The notes: generated by a model from the sequence alone, not told the origin. A stretch of 23,218 nt of DNA from Synergistaceae bacterium UBA1037 (GCA_002316795.1 DCEE01000058.1:1-23218), one strand, 5' to 3'; shown: positions 14,074 to 23,156, numbered from the stretch's first letter. Translations and numbers: made by a program.

Positions 14074-15579
14074 ATGAAGTTAAGCTCTCTGTTCTCTTTG
14101 CTGGAAAAAAGCCCTCTGGATATCACGATCCATGACGCAGGCGACTGCGGACGGGCTGATCAGACCGAGGTCTGCGAACTGGTCTCGGACAGCAGGAAAG
14201 TCAGGCCGGGGTCGATATTTGCCTGTGTGGAGGGCGAACACTCCGACGGACATGACTTCGCTCAGTCGGCTGTTTCTTCCGGCGCTTCCCTCCTGATTTG
14301 CGGACATCCCCTGAATATCGGCATCCCGCAGCTGATCTGCGGCGATGTCAGAAGGAACATGGGCAGGGTGGCCTCTGTCCTTTACGGGGAACCGTCCTCG
14401 AGGCTTACAATGATAGGTATCACCGGCACCAACGGGAAGACCACATCCGCATTCATGACGAAGTCCATACTTGAAAGCTCAGGCATCAAAACCGGCCTTT
14501 TGGGTACGGTCCGATGCGACGACGGTGTGGACAAAGAGGATGCGGAACATACCACTCCCGAGGGATCCGACCTGCAGCTGTGGCTTCACAGAATGGTCCG
14601 GAACGGATGCGGCGCCTGTGTGATGGAGGCTTCTTCACATGCGATATGCCAGGGAAGGATCGACGGAGTCCTTTTTGACAGGGCCGGATTTACAAACCTT
14701 ACAGTGGATCACCTTAACTACCATGCGGATATGGAGTCGTACTTCGAGGTAAAAAGAAGGCTTTTTAACGGCTATATGAGGGGTGAGCGCCGTGCGGCGG
14801 TAAACCTTGACGATCCCTACGGAGCGCTTCTGCACAGGGAACTTGGCGAAAGGTCCGTCGGCTACAGCCTTTCAGACAGGAATGCGGATTTCTTTGCCGA
14901 GGTAAAGCAGGCATCCGCAGAGGGAACGGATGTTGAGATAACCATGCCGGGCTGCGGTATCCCGATCGGAGCCAGGCTTCCGCTTCTCGGAATATACAAT
15001 GTGATGAATGCGCTCCAGGCGCTGTCGCTCTCATGGACGTCCGGAACAGAGACAGAGGCGGCTCTTGACGGTCTTTCGAAGATGAGACAGGTGCCCGGCC
15101 GCCTTGAAAGGTATATCATCGAAGGAAGCGGGACGTGTGTGATAGATTTTGCGCATAACCCCGACGGACTTGAAAAGATACTCACAGCTCTGAGGTCGGT
15201 TTGTGAGGGCAGGCTGACCGTCATATTCGGCGCAAGCGGCGAGAGCGACAAAAGTAAGCGGCCGCTTATGGGAGAGACTGCGTCGCGCCTGGCAGACCAC
15301 GTGATAATCAGCTCCGACAACCCCAAAAGCGAGGATCCCCGGATGATCGCCGAAGAAATACTGAGCGGAGCGAAACGATACAGCTCTGCATGTACGGTGA
15401 TGGTCGACAGGGAAGAGGCAGTCGGGTATGGACTTGATATGCTCTCGCCCGGAGATATCCTCGTGCTTGCAGGCAAAGGGCCGGAGACTTACCAGATCCT
15501 GAAGGAGGGGCTTGTCCCATATTCCGACAAGGATACCCTTATGGGTTGGTGCACAAGGAAGGGCAAGGTCATCAGGTGA
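14074..15579 (+). CDS. murE: UDP-MurNAc-tripeptide ligase MurE, copy 1 (DNPK variant)
   Basis: This 501-residue Mur ligase adds the third amino acid to UDP-MurNAc-L-Ala-D-Glu. It shows the N-terminal SDSRKVRPGSIFACVEG domain, the ATP loop TGTNGKTT with K122, the HTTPEG stretch, NLTVDHLNYH, K227 at the usual carbamoylated-lysine place, DFAHNPDGLEK, and GKGPE near the end. The substrate-reading motif is D415-N-P-K418, where meso-DAP enzymes have DNPR. Third-residue specificity is therefore uncertain. ATG 14074 was chosen from GGAGGTG at 14062-14068; an in-frame TTG at 14044 lies in the promoter. The adjacent murE2 has the same length and 306/501 identities. All catalytic residues appear intact. 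Confidence 0.93.
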   Translation: MKLSSLFSLLEKSPLDITIHDAGDCGRADQTEVCELVSDSRKVRPGSIFACVEGEHSDGHDFAQSAVSSGASLLICGHPLNIGIPQLICGDVRRNMGRVASVLYGEPSSRLTMIGITGTNGKTTSAFMTKSILESSGIKTGLLGTVRCDDGVDKEDAEHTTPEGSDLQLWLHRMVRNGCGACVMEASSHAICQGRIDGVLFDRAGFTNLTVDHLNYHADMESYFEVKRRLFNGYMRGERRAAVNLDDPYGALLHRELGERSVGYSLSDRNADFFAEVKQASAEGTDVEITMPGCGIPIGARLPLLGIYNVMNALQALSLSWTSGTETEAALDGLSKMRQVPGRLERYIIEGSGTCVIDFAHNPDGLEKILTALRSVCEGRLTVIFGASGESDKSKRPLMGETASRLADHVIISSDNPKSEDPRMIAEEILSGAKRYSSACTVMVDREEAVGYGLDMLSPGDILVLAGKGPETYQILKEGLVPYSDKDTLMGWCTRKGKVIR

Positions 15580-15652
15580 TCCCGGAACGAAGCGCAGGAC
15601 GGGAGACATTTAAAAAGATTCAGAACAGACCAGCATACGGGGGTGTTTTAGC

Positions 15653-17158
15653 ATGAGAGTGGATAAACTGCTTGAAAAACTTGAAAAGAGCGACCTTGAC
15701 CATACGCTCTGGCTGCCTGAAAACCGGGGAACGGAAGATCAGGGCGAGATCACACGGCTGGTCTCGGACAGCAGGAAAGCAGGTCCCGGATCTCTCTTCG
15801 CATGTGTGAGCGGGGAGCACAGCGACGGACATGACTATGCAGAAAAGGCATACAGGTCCGGTGCCGTGATGCTTCTTTGCGAACGCAGGCTGGATCTGCC
15901 GATACCCCAGATAATCTCAAAAGATATCAGACGCAACATGGGGGTAGTTGCATCCCTGCTTTACGACGAACCTGCGAAAAAGCTCAAAATGATAGCTCTG
16001 ACAGGTACGAACGGCAAGACCACATCGACTTTCATGACAAAATCCATACTTGAAAATTCCGGAATCAAGACGGGACTGCTCGGCACGATCTACTATGACG
16101 ACGGGGATACTGCGGAGGATGCCGAACATACCACCCCCGAGGGTTCTGACCTGCAGTACTGGCTGGACAGGATGGCAGGGAACGGCTGCGGTGCCTGCGT
16201 GATGGAGACCTCCTCCCATGCTGTGGTGCAGGGCAGGATAGACGGAGTAAGGTTCGACAGGGGAGGCTTCACTAATCTTACGGTCGACCACCTTGATTTC
16301 CACGGAGATATGGAATCCTATTACCTGGCCAAAAAAATGCTGTTTGAAAGATACATGCGAAACAACTGGCTTGCAGCGGTCAACATAGACGACAGCTACG
16401 GGATGAGGCTTTTCGGCGAGCTTGGCAGCAAGGCCATAAGCTACGGCACGAAAGACAGATCCTCAAAGTTCTTCGCGGAGATCAAAGGGACTTCTGCGGA
16501 AGGCATGGATGTCGAGATACGTACCCCCGACTCTAAGATGCCTGTCGCCTCAAGACTGCCGCTTCTGGGAGAGTACAACATCCTTAACGCGCTTCAGGCC
16601 CTTTCCCTCTGCTGGTCGCTTGGAGTGGGAGACAAGGAGGCGCTGGAAGGCCTGCTGAGAATGAAACAGGTGCCGGGAAGGCTTGAACGTTACCTGGTCT
16701 CAGGTTCCGGTACATGCGTGATAGATTTTGCCCACAGTCCCGACGGACTTGAAAAGGTCCTAGTGACGCTGAGGAGCGTATGTAAGGGCAAATTGGCCGT
16801 GGTCTTCGGAGCAGGCGGGGACAGGGACAGGACAAAACGCCCCATCATGGGAGAAATAGCTGCGAGACTTGCAGATTCCGTGATCATAACGTCGGACAAT
16901 CCCAGGAGCGAGGATCCCGATCTTATAGTCTCCGAGATAGAGGTCGGAGCAAGAAAACATTCACGGGAGTACAAAAGGATAGTCGACAGGAAGGCCGCGA
17001 TATTTGAGGGCCTGAAAAGGTCGGGTCCGGACGACATACTCCTTATTGCGGGAAAAGGACCCGAACCGTACCAGATATTGAAGGATGGTCCCATACCCTT
17101 CCTAGACAAAAATGTTGTCGTTGAGTGGTGCAGAGAAAACGGCAAAGAGGTGATCTGA
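15653..17158 (+). CDS. murE: UDP-MurNAc-tripeptide ligase MurE, copy 2 (DNPR, meso-DAP-type motif)
   Basis: This second 501-residue MurE aligns with copy 1 end to end without a gap. The ATP loop TGTNGKTT is again at K122, with HTTPEG, NLTVDHLDFH, the carbamoylated lysine in YLAKKMLF, DFAHSPDGLEK and GKGPE. The specificity motif is D415-N-P-R418, the classical sequence whose arginine holds the free end of meso-diaminopimelate in E. coli and Mycobacterium MurE. Of the two copies this is the more likely standard meso-DAP-adding enzyme. GGGGGTG lies before the ATG at 15653. The 73-base gap after copy 1 shows no clear promoter. The stop codon shares one base with the murF start. Confidence 0.94.
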   Translation: MRVDKLLEKLEKSDLDHTLWLPENRGTEDQGEITRLVSDSRKAGPGSLFACVSGEHSDGHDYAEKAYRSGAVMLLCERRLDLPIPQIISKDIRRNMGVVASLLYDEPAKKLKMIALTGTNGKTTSTFMTKSILENSGIKTGLLGTIYYDDGDTAEDAEHTTPEGSDLQYWLDRMAGNGCGACVMETSSHAVVQGRIDGVRFDRGGFTNLTVDHLDFHGDMESYYLAKKMLFERYMRNNWLAAVNIDDSYGMRLFGELGSKAISYGTKDRSSKFFAEIKGTSAEGMDVEIRTPDSKMPVASRLPLLGEYNILNALQALSLCWSLGVGDKEALEGLLRMKQVPGRLERYLVSGSGTCVIDFAHSPDGLEKVLVTLRSVCKGKLAVVFGAGGDRDRTKRPIMGEIAARLADSVIITSDNPRSEDPDLIVSEIEVGARKHSREYKRIVDRKAAIFEGLKRSGPDDILLIAGKGPEPYQILKDGPIPFLDKNVVVEWCRENGKEVI

Positions 17159-18552
17159 TGGACCACGTGATGGCTTCTCATGCGGCGGAATGGGCTGAAG
17201 GCATCCACTGCGGGCCTGATGTCAGGCTGTGCAGGCCGTGGAAGAGCGACAGCAGGGACGTCGGGCCCGGCGACGCCTTTGTGGCACTCAGGGGAGAGAA
17301 AACGGACGGCCACCTTTATGTCCACAACGCGATGGAAAGGGGAGCCAAACTTCTCCTGGTGGACATCTCCAGAGTTGAGGAGCTGATGCTTGACGAACCT
17401 GAGTTTTCCGGTGTATCTGTAATAGCCGTTCAGGACACAGCCACTGCTCTCCCCGTTATAGCCAGGGATTACCTGAAGCGTGTCTCCCCCAGGTTGACAG
17501 GGATAACCGGAAGCGTGGGCAAAACGACTACCAGGGAGCTGACGGTGAGCCTTCTGAAAACAGAAAAGAAGGTGCACAGCGCAATAAAAAGCTTCAACAC
17601 TGTAGTCGGGTGCAGCCTTACGATCCTTGCAATGGCTGAGGATACAGAGGTCCTGGTCCTTGAATTCGGAACGAACCATTTCGGCGAAATAAGGGAGATG
17701 GTCTCGCTGTTCCCGCCCGAAACAGCGGTGATAACCGAAGTCGCGCCTGCCCACCTTGAGGGATTTGAAAACATTGAGGGAGTTCTCAGGGCAAAGATGG
17801 AAATATGTGAGTCGAAAATGCTTGACACGATCATATATAACTCTGACAACATGCTGCTCGGAAATGAATTGTCCTATAAATATAATAACATTAATAAAAT
17901 CGGTGTCGGGAAGTGCGCCGGAGCCGACCTGAAGATCACAGACCAGAAACTGTCACTGGATGACGGGGGAGCAGCGCTTGCCTCCTTTTATGACTTCATG
18001 GGAAAAAGTGTCGAACTCAGGGCGAACCTGTTCGGGCTGCAGCATTCCTACAACGTCGGTTATGCCTTTCTCACAGCCCTTCACTACGGGATAAGCGAAG
18101 ATGCGGTGCAAGAGGCTCTCTCCGGGTTCGTGCCCATAGCGGGCAGGGGTATCTGCAAAAAGCTGCCCGGAAACAAATGGGTGATCGACGAAGCGTACAA
18201 CGCAAATCCCAGTTCCATGGGAGCCGCCCTCAAGAATACGCTCAGTGTGGCAGAGAGCTCATCACTTACCCCATATGCCGTACTGGGCGGAATGAGAGAA
18301 CTTGGAAGATCCTCAGCCATGTGGCATCAGGAGATCCTCAAGATGATCACAGGCTTCAGGAGGGTGCTTCTTCTTGGCGGGGAATGGTTCGATCCTGAGG
18401 CAGTCATTCCTGCAAACGCCGAGAGATACATGACTTTTGAAGAGCTTACACCTCTTGCCGAGGAGCTTGCCGGACACGATTCGGTCGTTTTGGTCAAGGG
18501 GTCGAACTCATACGGACTTAAGAGGTTCGCAGCGCTGCTGACGGAGGGCTGA
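17158..18552 (+). CDS. murF: UDP-MurNAc-tripeptide--D-alanyl-D-alanine ligase MurF
   Basis: The protein has about 464 residues. The N-terminal domain carries SDSRDVGPGDAFVALRGEKT. The ATP loop TGSVGKTT has its lysine at K122. LEFGTNHFGEI, then PAHLEGF, and IDEAYNANPSSM in the C-terminal domain are MurF-specific, since MurE and MurD lack the AYNANP motif. It adds D-Ala-D-Ala to finish the pentapeptide. The start at 17158 overlaps the murE2 stop (TGATG), with GAGGTG five bases upstream. An in-frame ATG at 17170 is an alternative. A short very AT-rich patch lies at about 17872-17900 (SYKYNNINK). Length and motifs are otherwise normal. Confidence 0.95.
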   Translation: MDHVMASHAAEWAEGIHCGPDVRLCRPWKSDSRDVGPGDAFVALRGEKTDGHLYVHNAMERGAKLLLVDISRVEELMLDEPEFSGVSVIAVQDTATALPVIARDYLKRVSPRLTGITGSVGKTTTRELTVSLLKTEKKVHSAIKSFNTVVGCSLTILAMAEDTEVLVLEFGTNHFGEIREMVSLFPPETAVITEVAPAHLEGFENIEGVLRAKMEICESKMLDTIIYNSDNMLLGNELSYKYNNINKIGVGKCAGADLKITDQKLSLDDGGAALASFYDFMGKSVELRANLFGLQHSYNVGYAFLTALHYGISEDAVQEALSGFVPIAGRGICKKLPGNKWVIDEAYNANPSSMGAALKNTLSVAESSSLTPYAVLGGMRELGRSSAMWHQEILKMITGFRRVLLLGGEWFDPEAVIPANAERYMTFEELTPLAEELAGHDSVVLVKGSNSYGLKRFAALLTEG

Positions 18553-18553
18553 T

Positions 18554-19516
18554 ATGTATACCGGATTTGTTCTCGTGCTTTTCTTCTCACTGACCGCAGA
18601 GATATTTCTTCAGGGGAAGTGGACGGACAAAATGCACAGGCTTAAAATAGAGCAGGTCGCAAAGCTCTACGGTCCGTCGTGGCATGAAAAGACCAAGACC
18701 GGAACTCCAACCATGGGCGGGATAATATTTATCCCCGTCTTCCTTGCCGCAGTTTGCGCAGGATACTTCCTAAGCCCCTACTCAGACCTCCACAAGATAG
18801 GAAAGATCGCTCTCTATCCGGTCCTTGCCGCAGCGGTGGGCTTACTGGATGATTGGCTGAAGTATTCGAAAAGGTCGAGTGACGGGCTTAAGAGCATGGA
18901 AAAACTGGCCCTTCAGATCGCCGTGACAGTACCATGGGCCCTGTGGACCACTCCTCCCGCCCTTGACCTGGTATTTGTCTCGGTACCCAGGTATGTCGGC
19001 ATAGTTCTTCTTGTCTTCACCGGAGTCGGGCTTCAGAATGCGGTGAACGTTACGGACGGACTTGACGGGCTGGCTGCGGGGTCTGTGCTTATCTCTCTTC
19101 TGGGAGCCCTTTCGTTTCTGGGAGGAGAACCTTCGATCATCTTCCCTATCGCATCGGGCGCAGGGATATGTCTTGGGTTTTTATGGCACAACTGCCATCC
19201 TGCAAACGTTTTCATGGGAGATGTCGGAGCGCACTTTTTTGCCGGACTTCTCCTTTCCCTGTGCGTTGTATCGGATGCATTTATCTTTGTAATACCAATT
19301 TCATTCATATTTGGACTGGAAATAATGTCAGTAGCCCTTCAGATAATTTCTATCAGGGGCTTCAACAAGAAAATATTCCTCATGAGTCCGGTACACCACC
19401 ATTTTGAGATGCTCGGGTGGAAAGAGACTCAGATAGTGACAAGGTTCTGGATAATACATGCCGTCGGCATGCTGGTGCTTATGTCCGTATTGTTAATGCT
19501 GATGGTTTTGGTATAA
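18554..19516 (+). CDS. mraY: Phospho-MurNAc-pentapeptide transferase MraY
   Basis: This 320-residue multi-pass membrane protein (about ten segments expected) makes lipid I by moving phospho-MurNAc-pentapeptide to undecaprenyl phosphate. Signatures in order are TPTMGGI, D99-D100 in DDWLKY, NVTDGLDGLA, FMGDVGAH with D223, and H281-H-H283 in PVHHHFEMLG. These include the acidic and histidine residues of the active site. Length is near that of Gram-positive MraY at about 320 residues, shorter than E. coli at 360. The ATG at 18554 follows the murF stop by one base, with GGAGGG five bases before it. The gene order murF-mraY-murD is the standard dcw order. Confidence 0.97.
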   Translation: MYTGFVLVLFFSLTAEIFLQGKWTDKMHRLKIEQVAKLYGPSWHEKTKTGTPTMGGIIFIPVFLAAVCAGYFLSPYSDLHKIGKIALYPVLAAAVGLLDDWLKYSKRSSDGLKSMEKLALQIAVTVPWALWTTPPALDLVFVSVPRYVGIVLLVFTGVGLQNAVNVTDGLDGLAAGSVLISLLGALSFLGGEPSIIFPIASGAGICLGFLWHNCHPANVFMGDVGAHFFAGLLLSLCVVSDAFIFVIPISFIFGLEIMSVALQIISIRGFNKKIFLMSPVHHHFEMLGWKETQIVTRFWIIHAVGMLVLMSVLLMLMVLV

Positions 19517-19564
19517 AATAACCGTTTGGCATAAACTTGAATCTGATCTGTTGGGGGAGTCGGG

Positions 19565-20935
19565 ATGGTCAATGATCTTGCTTACAAGGGAAAAAGGCTC
19601 TCTGTGATCGGTGCAGGGGTCAGCGGAAGATCGCTGGCGGAGCTTGCAAAAAAACTGGGAGCGGACGTGTTCGTTTCGGATCTTAATGAGATACCGCAGG
19701 AAACAGCCGCGGCGTTCGGCTCCACAGGAATAAGGTGGGAATCCGGAGGGAACACTGAAAAACTTCTTGAGGCTGACGAAATAGTTGTAAGCTCGGGCAT
19801 CCCGTCTGACATCCCGATCCTGCTTGAGGCATCTTCTAAGGGGATACCTGTCACAAGCGAACTTGACTTCGTATATCCCTTCCTGTCAGGTAAGATAATA
19901 GCGATAACCGGAAGCAACGGCAAAACGACGACTGCCTCTATGGCGGGCTATTTTCTTGAAAGATCCGGAGCGGTCTCGATGACGGGGGGCAACATCGGCG
20001 ATCCCGCAGCGAATGCCGCCTTTATGGATACAGCTTATCTGGTCCTTGAACTGAGCAGTTTCCAGCTCAGCAGGCTTGAGAGGTTCATGTGCGACATCGC
20101 CGTCGTCACCAATCTTGCACCTGATCACATAGACTGGCACGGTTCCTACGGGAAGTATGTAGAAGCCAAGGCGAATGTGATCCGGCGCCTGAAGGATGAC
20201 GGTACGGCCATCTGCCAGAGGAGGGACTGCGAAGCTCTGGGCGTCCCTGAGGGAAGGGACTGCCCCCTGACCTGGGACAGGCCGGATCCCTCAGGAAGGG
20301 GCATATATCTGGACAGGGAGAGCTCTGCTGCATATTTATGCCCGGATTCCGGCATAGAGCCGATAAAACTTTTTGATTTCGAAGCGGTCAGGCTCCTGGG
20401 ATCTCACAATATCGAAAACGCGGCGATGGCAACTGCGGCGCTTGTGCTCCTCGGCCTCAGTCCGGCAGCTCCGGATGTTATCTCCGCATACGAACCTCCG
20501 AAGCACCGCTGCGCATTTGCAGGCATATTCAGGGGGATAACCTTCGTTGACGATTCGAAGGGCACCAATGTTGCAGCAACAGTGACAGCTATGAGTTCCC
20601 TTGACGGGGACAAGGTAATGATACTTGGCGGCAGGGGCAAGGGCGAGGATTACGCCCCGCTTGCCGAGGCCGTCCTGAAGTACGCCAAAAGCGCGGTGCT
20701 CCTCGGCGAAGAGAAGGGAAAAATCGCCTTGGCTCTCGACGGGGCAGGATTCAAAAATTACTCCGTGGTCTCGACCATGGAAGAGGCTGTGGAAACCGCT
20801 TCCAGAATTGCGGCGCCCGGAGAGACGGTGCTGCTCTCGCCGGCGTGCACCAGCTGGGACATGTACCCAAACTACGGCGCAAGAGGAGACCATTTCTGCC
20901 GGATCGTAAAAGGGATCATAGAGAGAGATTCATAG
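19565..20935 (+). CDS. murD: UDP-MurNAc-L-alanine--D-glutamate ligase MurD
   Basis: The 456-residue protein starts with a Rossmann-like domain (VIGAGVSGRSLAELAKKLGADV). The ATP loop TGSNGKTTT has its lysine at K120. Then come LELSSFQL, NLAPDHIDWHGSYG, KHRCAFAG-(x)n-FVDDSKGTN and LSPACTSWDMYPNYGARG, all typical of MurD. It adds D-Glu, the second stem residue, and so acts before MurE although it is encoded after it. The 48-base gap after mraY ends in a GGGGGAGTCGGG ribosome-binding site. Length is as expected at about 450 residues. Confidence 0.97.
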   Translation: MVNDLAYKGKRLSVIGAGVSGRSLAELAKKLGADVFVSDLNEIPQETAAAFGSTGIRWESGGNTEKLLEADEIVVSSGIPSDIPILLEASSKGIPVTSELDFVYPFLSGKIIAITGSNGKTTTASMAGYFLERSGAVSMTGGNIGDPAANAAFMDTAYLVLELSSFQLSRLERFMCDIAVVTNLAPDHIDWHGSYGKYVEAKANVIRRLKDDGTAICQRRDCEALGVPEGRDCPLTWDRPDPSGRGIYLDRESSAAYLCPDSGIEPIKLFDFEAVRLLGSHNIENAAMATAALVLLGLSPAAPDVISAYEPPKHRCAFAGIFRGITFVDDSKGTNVAATVTAMSSLDGDKVMILGGRGKGEDYAPLAEAVLKYAKSAVLLGEEKGKIALALDGAGFKNYSVVSTMEEAVETASRIAAPGETVLLSPACTSWDMYPNYGARGDHFCRIVKGIIERDS

Positions 20936-20938
20936 GCC

Positions 20939-22075
20939 ATGCTGAGAGCGGACGAAATTCGGGAAAATAAGAGGCACTACAGGATCAACCCCTTTATCTG
21001 GGTCATCCCCCTCATATTGAGCGGGGTCGGGATCCTTATGATCACATCCACTACAAGCCCGAACTCATTCACTCAGACCGGAACGCCTTTTCAGATGGGG
21101 ATAAAGCAGGCGCAGTGGCTGCTTATAGCACTCTCAGGGATGTTCGTGGTATTTTCCGTCCCCCTGCGTTTCTGGATAAAAATGAGCGCTCCTATACTTA
21201 TCCTGACATGGCTGATGAGCTGGCTTCCCCTCATTCCCGGCATAGGGATGAACGTGGGAGGAGCCAGCCGCTGGATAAATGTTCCGGGTTCGTCGATATC
21301 CATACAGCCGGGTGAGCTGCTATGCCTTGCTATAGCGCTGCACCTTGCCAAACTGCTTTCAAGGTGGGACAAGGACCCGGGAAAGGCTTTCCTCTCCACG
21401 ATAATGCTGGTGGGTATAGCTGCCCTGCCGCTTTCACTGCAGCCCGACCTCGGTACAATAATACTGATCTTTTTGGTATCGATGGGGATGTATGTGGAGA
21501 GGATAGGATGGAAGTGGCCCGTTATCGCAGGAGGATTGCTGGGGGGCCTCATATTTCCCCTGCTGATATTCCTTGAACCTTACAGGATGAGAAGGGTCGC
21601 GGCGTTCATGGATCCCTGGAGCGACCCACTTGACAAGGGTTTTCAGGCGATACAGGGGCTGATAGCATTTGCAAACGGAGGCTTCTGGGGAACGGGGCTC
21701 GGACACGGTTTTCAGAAGCTCAACTACCTTCCTGCCGCTTATACGGACTTCATCTATGCCGCGATAGGCGAAGAGCTGGGACTGATGGGCACACTGGGCG
21801 TGATAGGACTTTTTGCCTTCTGGGTCAGCCAGACCAGGATGGTCTATTACAGGGTCCCTGACGGCTTCAAGTCGTCGCTCACATGGGGGGTCACCCTGAC
21901 TGTGATCCTGCCTCTGGTGATAAATGTGGCAGGAGTTACAAAGCTGATACCCCTGACGGGGATGCCTCTTCCTTTTATCAGTTACGGAGGCACCTCGCTG
22001 CTGACTATGTGGTCAAGGATCGGGATAATGCTGCGGCTGGAAAAAGAGAGCTACGGCAGGGAGGAGAGGCCATGA
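20939..22075 (+). CDS. ftsW: Septal peptidoglycan glycosyltransferase FtsW (SEDS family)
   Basis: This 378-residue polytopic membrane protein polymerises lipid II at the septum with FtsI. It shows GGASRWINVPG, SIQPGEL, LQPDLGT, GTGLGHGFQKLNYLP, then YTDFIYAAIGEELG with D270 at the catalytic aspartate position, and the C-terminal LPFISYGGTS. RodA shares this fold, but placement between murD and murG identifies FtsW. It starts three bases after murD with only a weak AGAGAGA ribosome-binding site, so it may depend on translation of murD. Its end overlaps murG by four bases (ATGA). Confidence 0.94.
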   Translation: MLRADEIRENKRHYRINPFIWVIPLILSGVGILMITSTTSPNSFTQTGTPFQMGIKQAQWLLIALSGMFVVFSVPLRFWIKMSAPILILTWLMSWLPLIPGIGMNVGGASRWINVPGSSISIQPGELLCLAIALHLAKLLSRWDKDPGKAFLSTIMLVGIAALPLSLQPDLGTIILIFLVSMGMYVERIGWKWPVIAGGLLGGLIFPLLIFLEPYRMRRVAAFMDPWSDPLDKGFQAIQGLIAFANGGFWGTGLGHGFQKLNYLPAAYTDFIYAAIGEELGLMGTLGVIGLFAFWVSQTRMVYYRVPDGFKSSLTWGVTLTVILPLVINVAGVTKLIPLTGMPLPFISYGGTSLLTMWSRIGIMLRLEKESYGREERP

Positions 22076-23142
22076 CCGGCAAACTGATCCTGGCGGCGGG
22101 AGGGACCGGAGGCCACATCTGGCCGGCCATATCTTTCGGCCGGTGGATCGGCAGAAACAAGCCGGATGTCTCTGTATCGTACATCTGCGGCAGGCGTCCG
22201 CTTGAGCTCGAAATATATGCCTCCGCAGGGATAGAGCCGTACCGGCTGAATATTGACGGATCTCCGCTTTCGGGAGAAGGACTTGACAGGCTGAAGCGTA
22301 CCTGGGGCCAGTTCACTGCGCTCAGGGAATCCGCGGCTTTCATCAGGTCCGAGTCGCCGGACTTCGTGCTTCTCTTCGGAGGGTATGTGACCTTCCCTGT
22401 TCTCCTCGCATCCAGAATGCTGAGGATCCCGTCGGCGGTGCACGAGCAGAACGCGTACGCCGGAAAGGTAACGAGGATAGCGTCACGAATGGGGGTCGAG
22501 ATATTCTCAGGCTGGAGGGAATGTCTTCCACTGCCCGCCTCAAAATACACGAGGATAGGAGTTCCGGTGAGGGAGTTTGATCTGTTGCCGCGTGAAAAGG
22601 CATGGTCGGAACTCGGACTGCCGGGGGAACTCCCGGACGGGCCGAAGGTCCTGGTCTTTTCAGGATCTCTGGGCAGCGCCACGATAAAGGATCTTGTCCT
22701 GGAGGCAGCATCAAAAGAAGAGTTTTCATCATGGACCTTTATCATACCTGCCGTATCGGAAGAAACGGAAAAAGCAAAGGATAATGTATTCCTTCTTCCG
22801 AAAGTCTGGAAGACCGAGCTGCTTTACAGCCTTGCGGACATTGCTGTCGTAAGGGGCGGAGGATCGACGCTGACCGAGGTCTCGGTCCTCGGGATCCCGT
22901 CGCTCGTGATACCATGGGAAGGTGCCGCAGATGATCACCAGTATCACAATGCGGTTTCGTTCTCCTCGGAAAACAGGGGCGTTATCTGGAACGGCAGGGG
23001 AGCCGGCGAAGCTTTTGCTAAAAACATCATGAGACTGTATCATATCCTCTTGGATGAAAAGGACAACAGGAAAGAAGAAAGGCACAACGGCGCCGGACAG
23101 ATCTGCGGAGACCTGTGGCTTGCGGTCTCTTCCTATTTTTGA
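22072..23142 (+). CDS. murG: Lipid II synthase MurG (UDP-GlcNAc transferase, GT28)
   Basis: The protein has 356 residues. The N-terminal lipid I-binding loop G10-G-T-G-G-H15 lies near the start, followed by FGGYVTFPV and HEQNAYAGKVTR. The C-terminal half carries the UDP-GlcNAc-binding GGGSTLTEVSVLGIPSLVIP and DDHQYHNA. It adds GlcNAc to lipid I on the inner face of the membrane. I set the start at ATG 22072, in the ATGA overlap with ftsW, because GGGAGGAGAGG directly precedes it and MurG proteins begin just before the GGTGGH loop. A longer frame running back into ftsW is not coding. The usual CRAGA before STLTE reads VRGGG here, a mild variant. Confidence 0.95.
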   Translation: MTGKLILAAGGTGGHIWPAISFGRWIGRNKPDVSVSYICGRRPLELEIYASAGIEPYRLNIDGSPLSGEGLDRLKRTWGQFTALRESAAFIRSESPDFVLLFGGYVTFPVLLASRMLRIPSAVHEQNAYAGKVTRIASRMGVEIFSGWRECLPLPASKYTRIGVPVREFDLLPREKAWSELGLPGELPDGPKVLVFSGSLGSATIKDLVLEAASKEEFSSWTFIIPAVSEETEKAKDNVFLLPKVWKTELLYSLADIAVVRGGGSTLTEVSVLGIPSLVIPWEGAADDHQYHNAVSFSSENRGVIWNGRGAGEAFAKNIMRLYHILLDEKDNRKEERHNGAGQICGDLWLAVSSYF

Positions 23143-23156
23143 AAGGAGAGTTTTTA

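Noticed and set aside
15580..15652. Possible promoter or terminator between murE1 and murE2
   Set aside because: I found no -35/-10 pair at usable spacing and no hairpin followed by T residues. The two genes are most simply co-transcribed.
17125..17157. Earlier start for murF within the end of murE2
   Set aside because: There is no ribosome-binding site for it, and the extra residues are an off-frame reading of the murE2 tail. GAGGTG precedes ATG 17158.
16690..17754. A 354-codon open frame on the minus strand opposite murE2 and murF
   Set aside because: It is antisense to two intact Mur ligases, crosses their junction, and its translation resembles no protein family I know.
21883..22071. 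N-terminal extension of murG into ftsW
   Set aside because: The extra 63 codons are an off-frame reading of ftsW. The MurG loop GGTGGH and a strong ribosome-binding site both point to ATG 22072.
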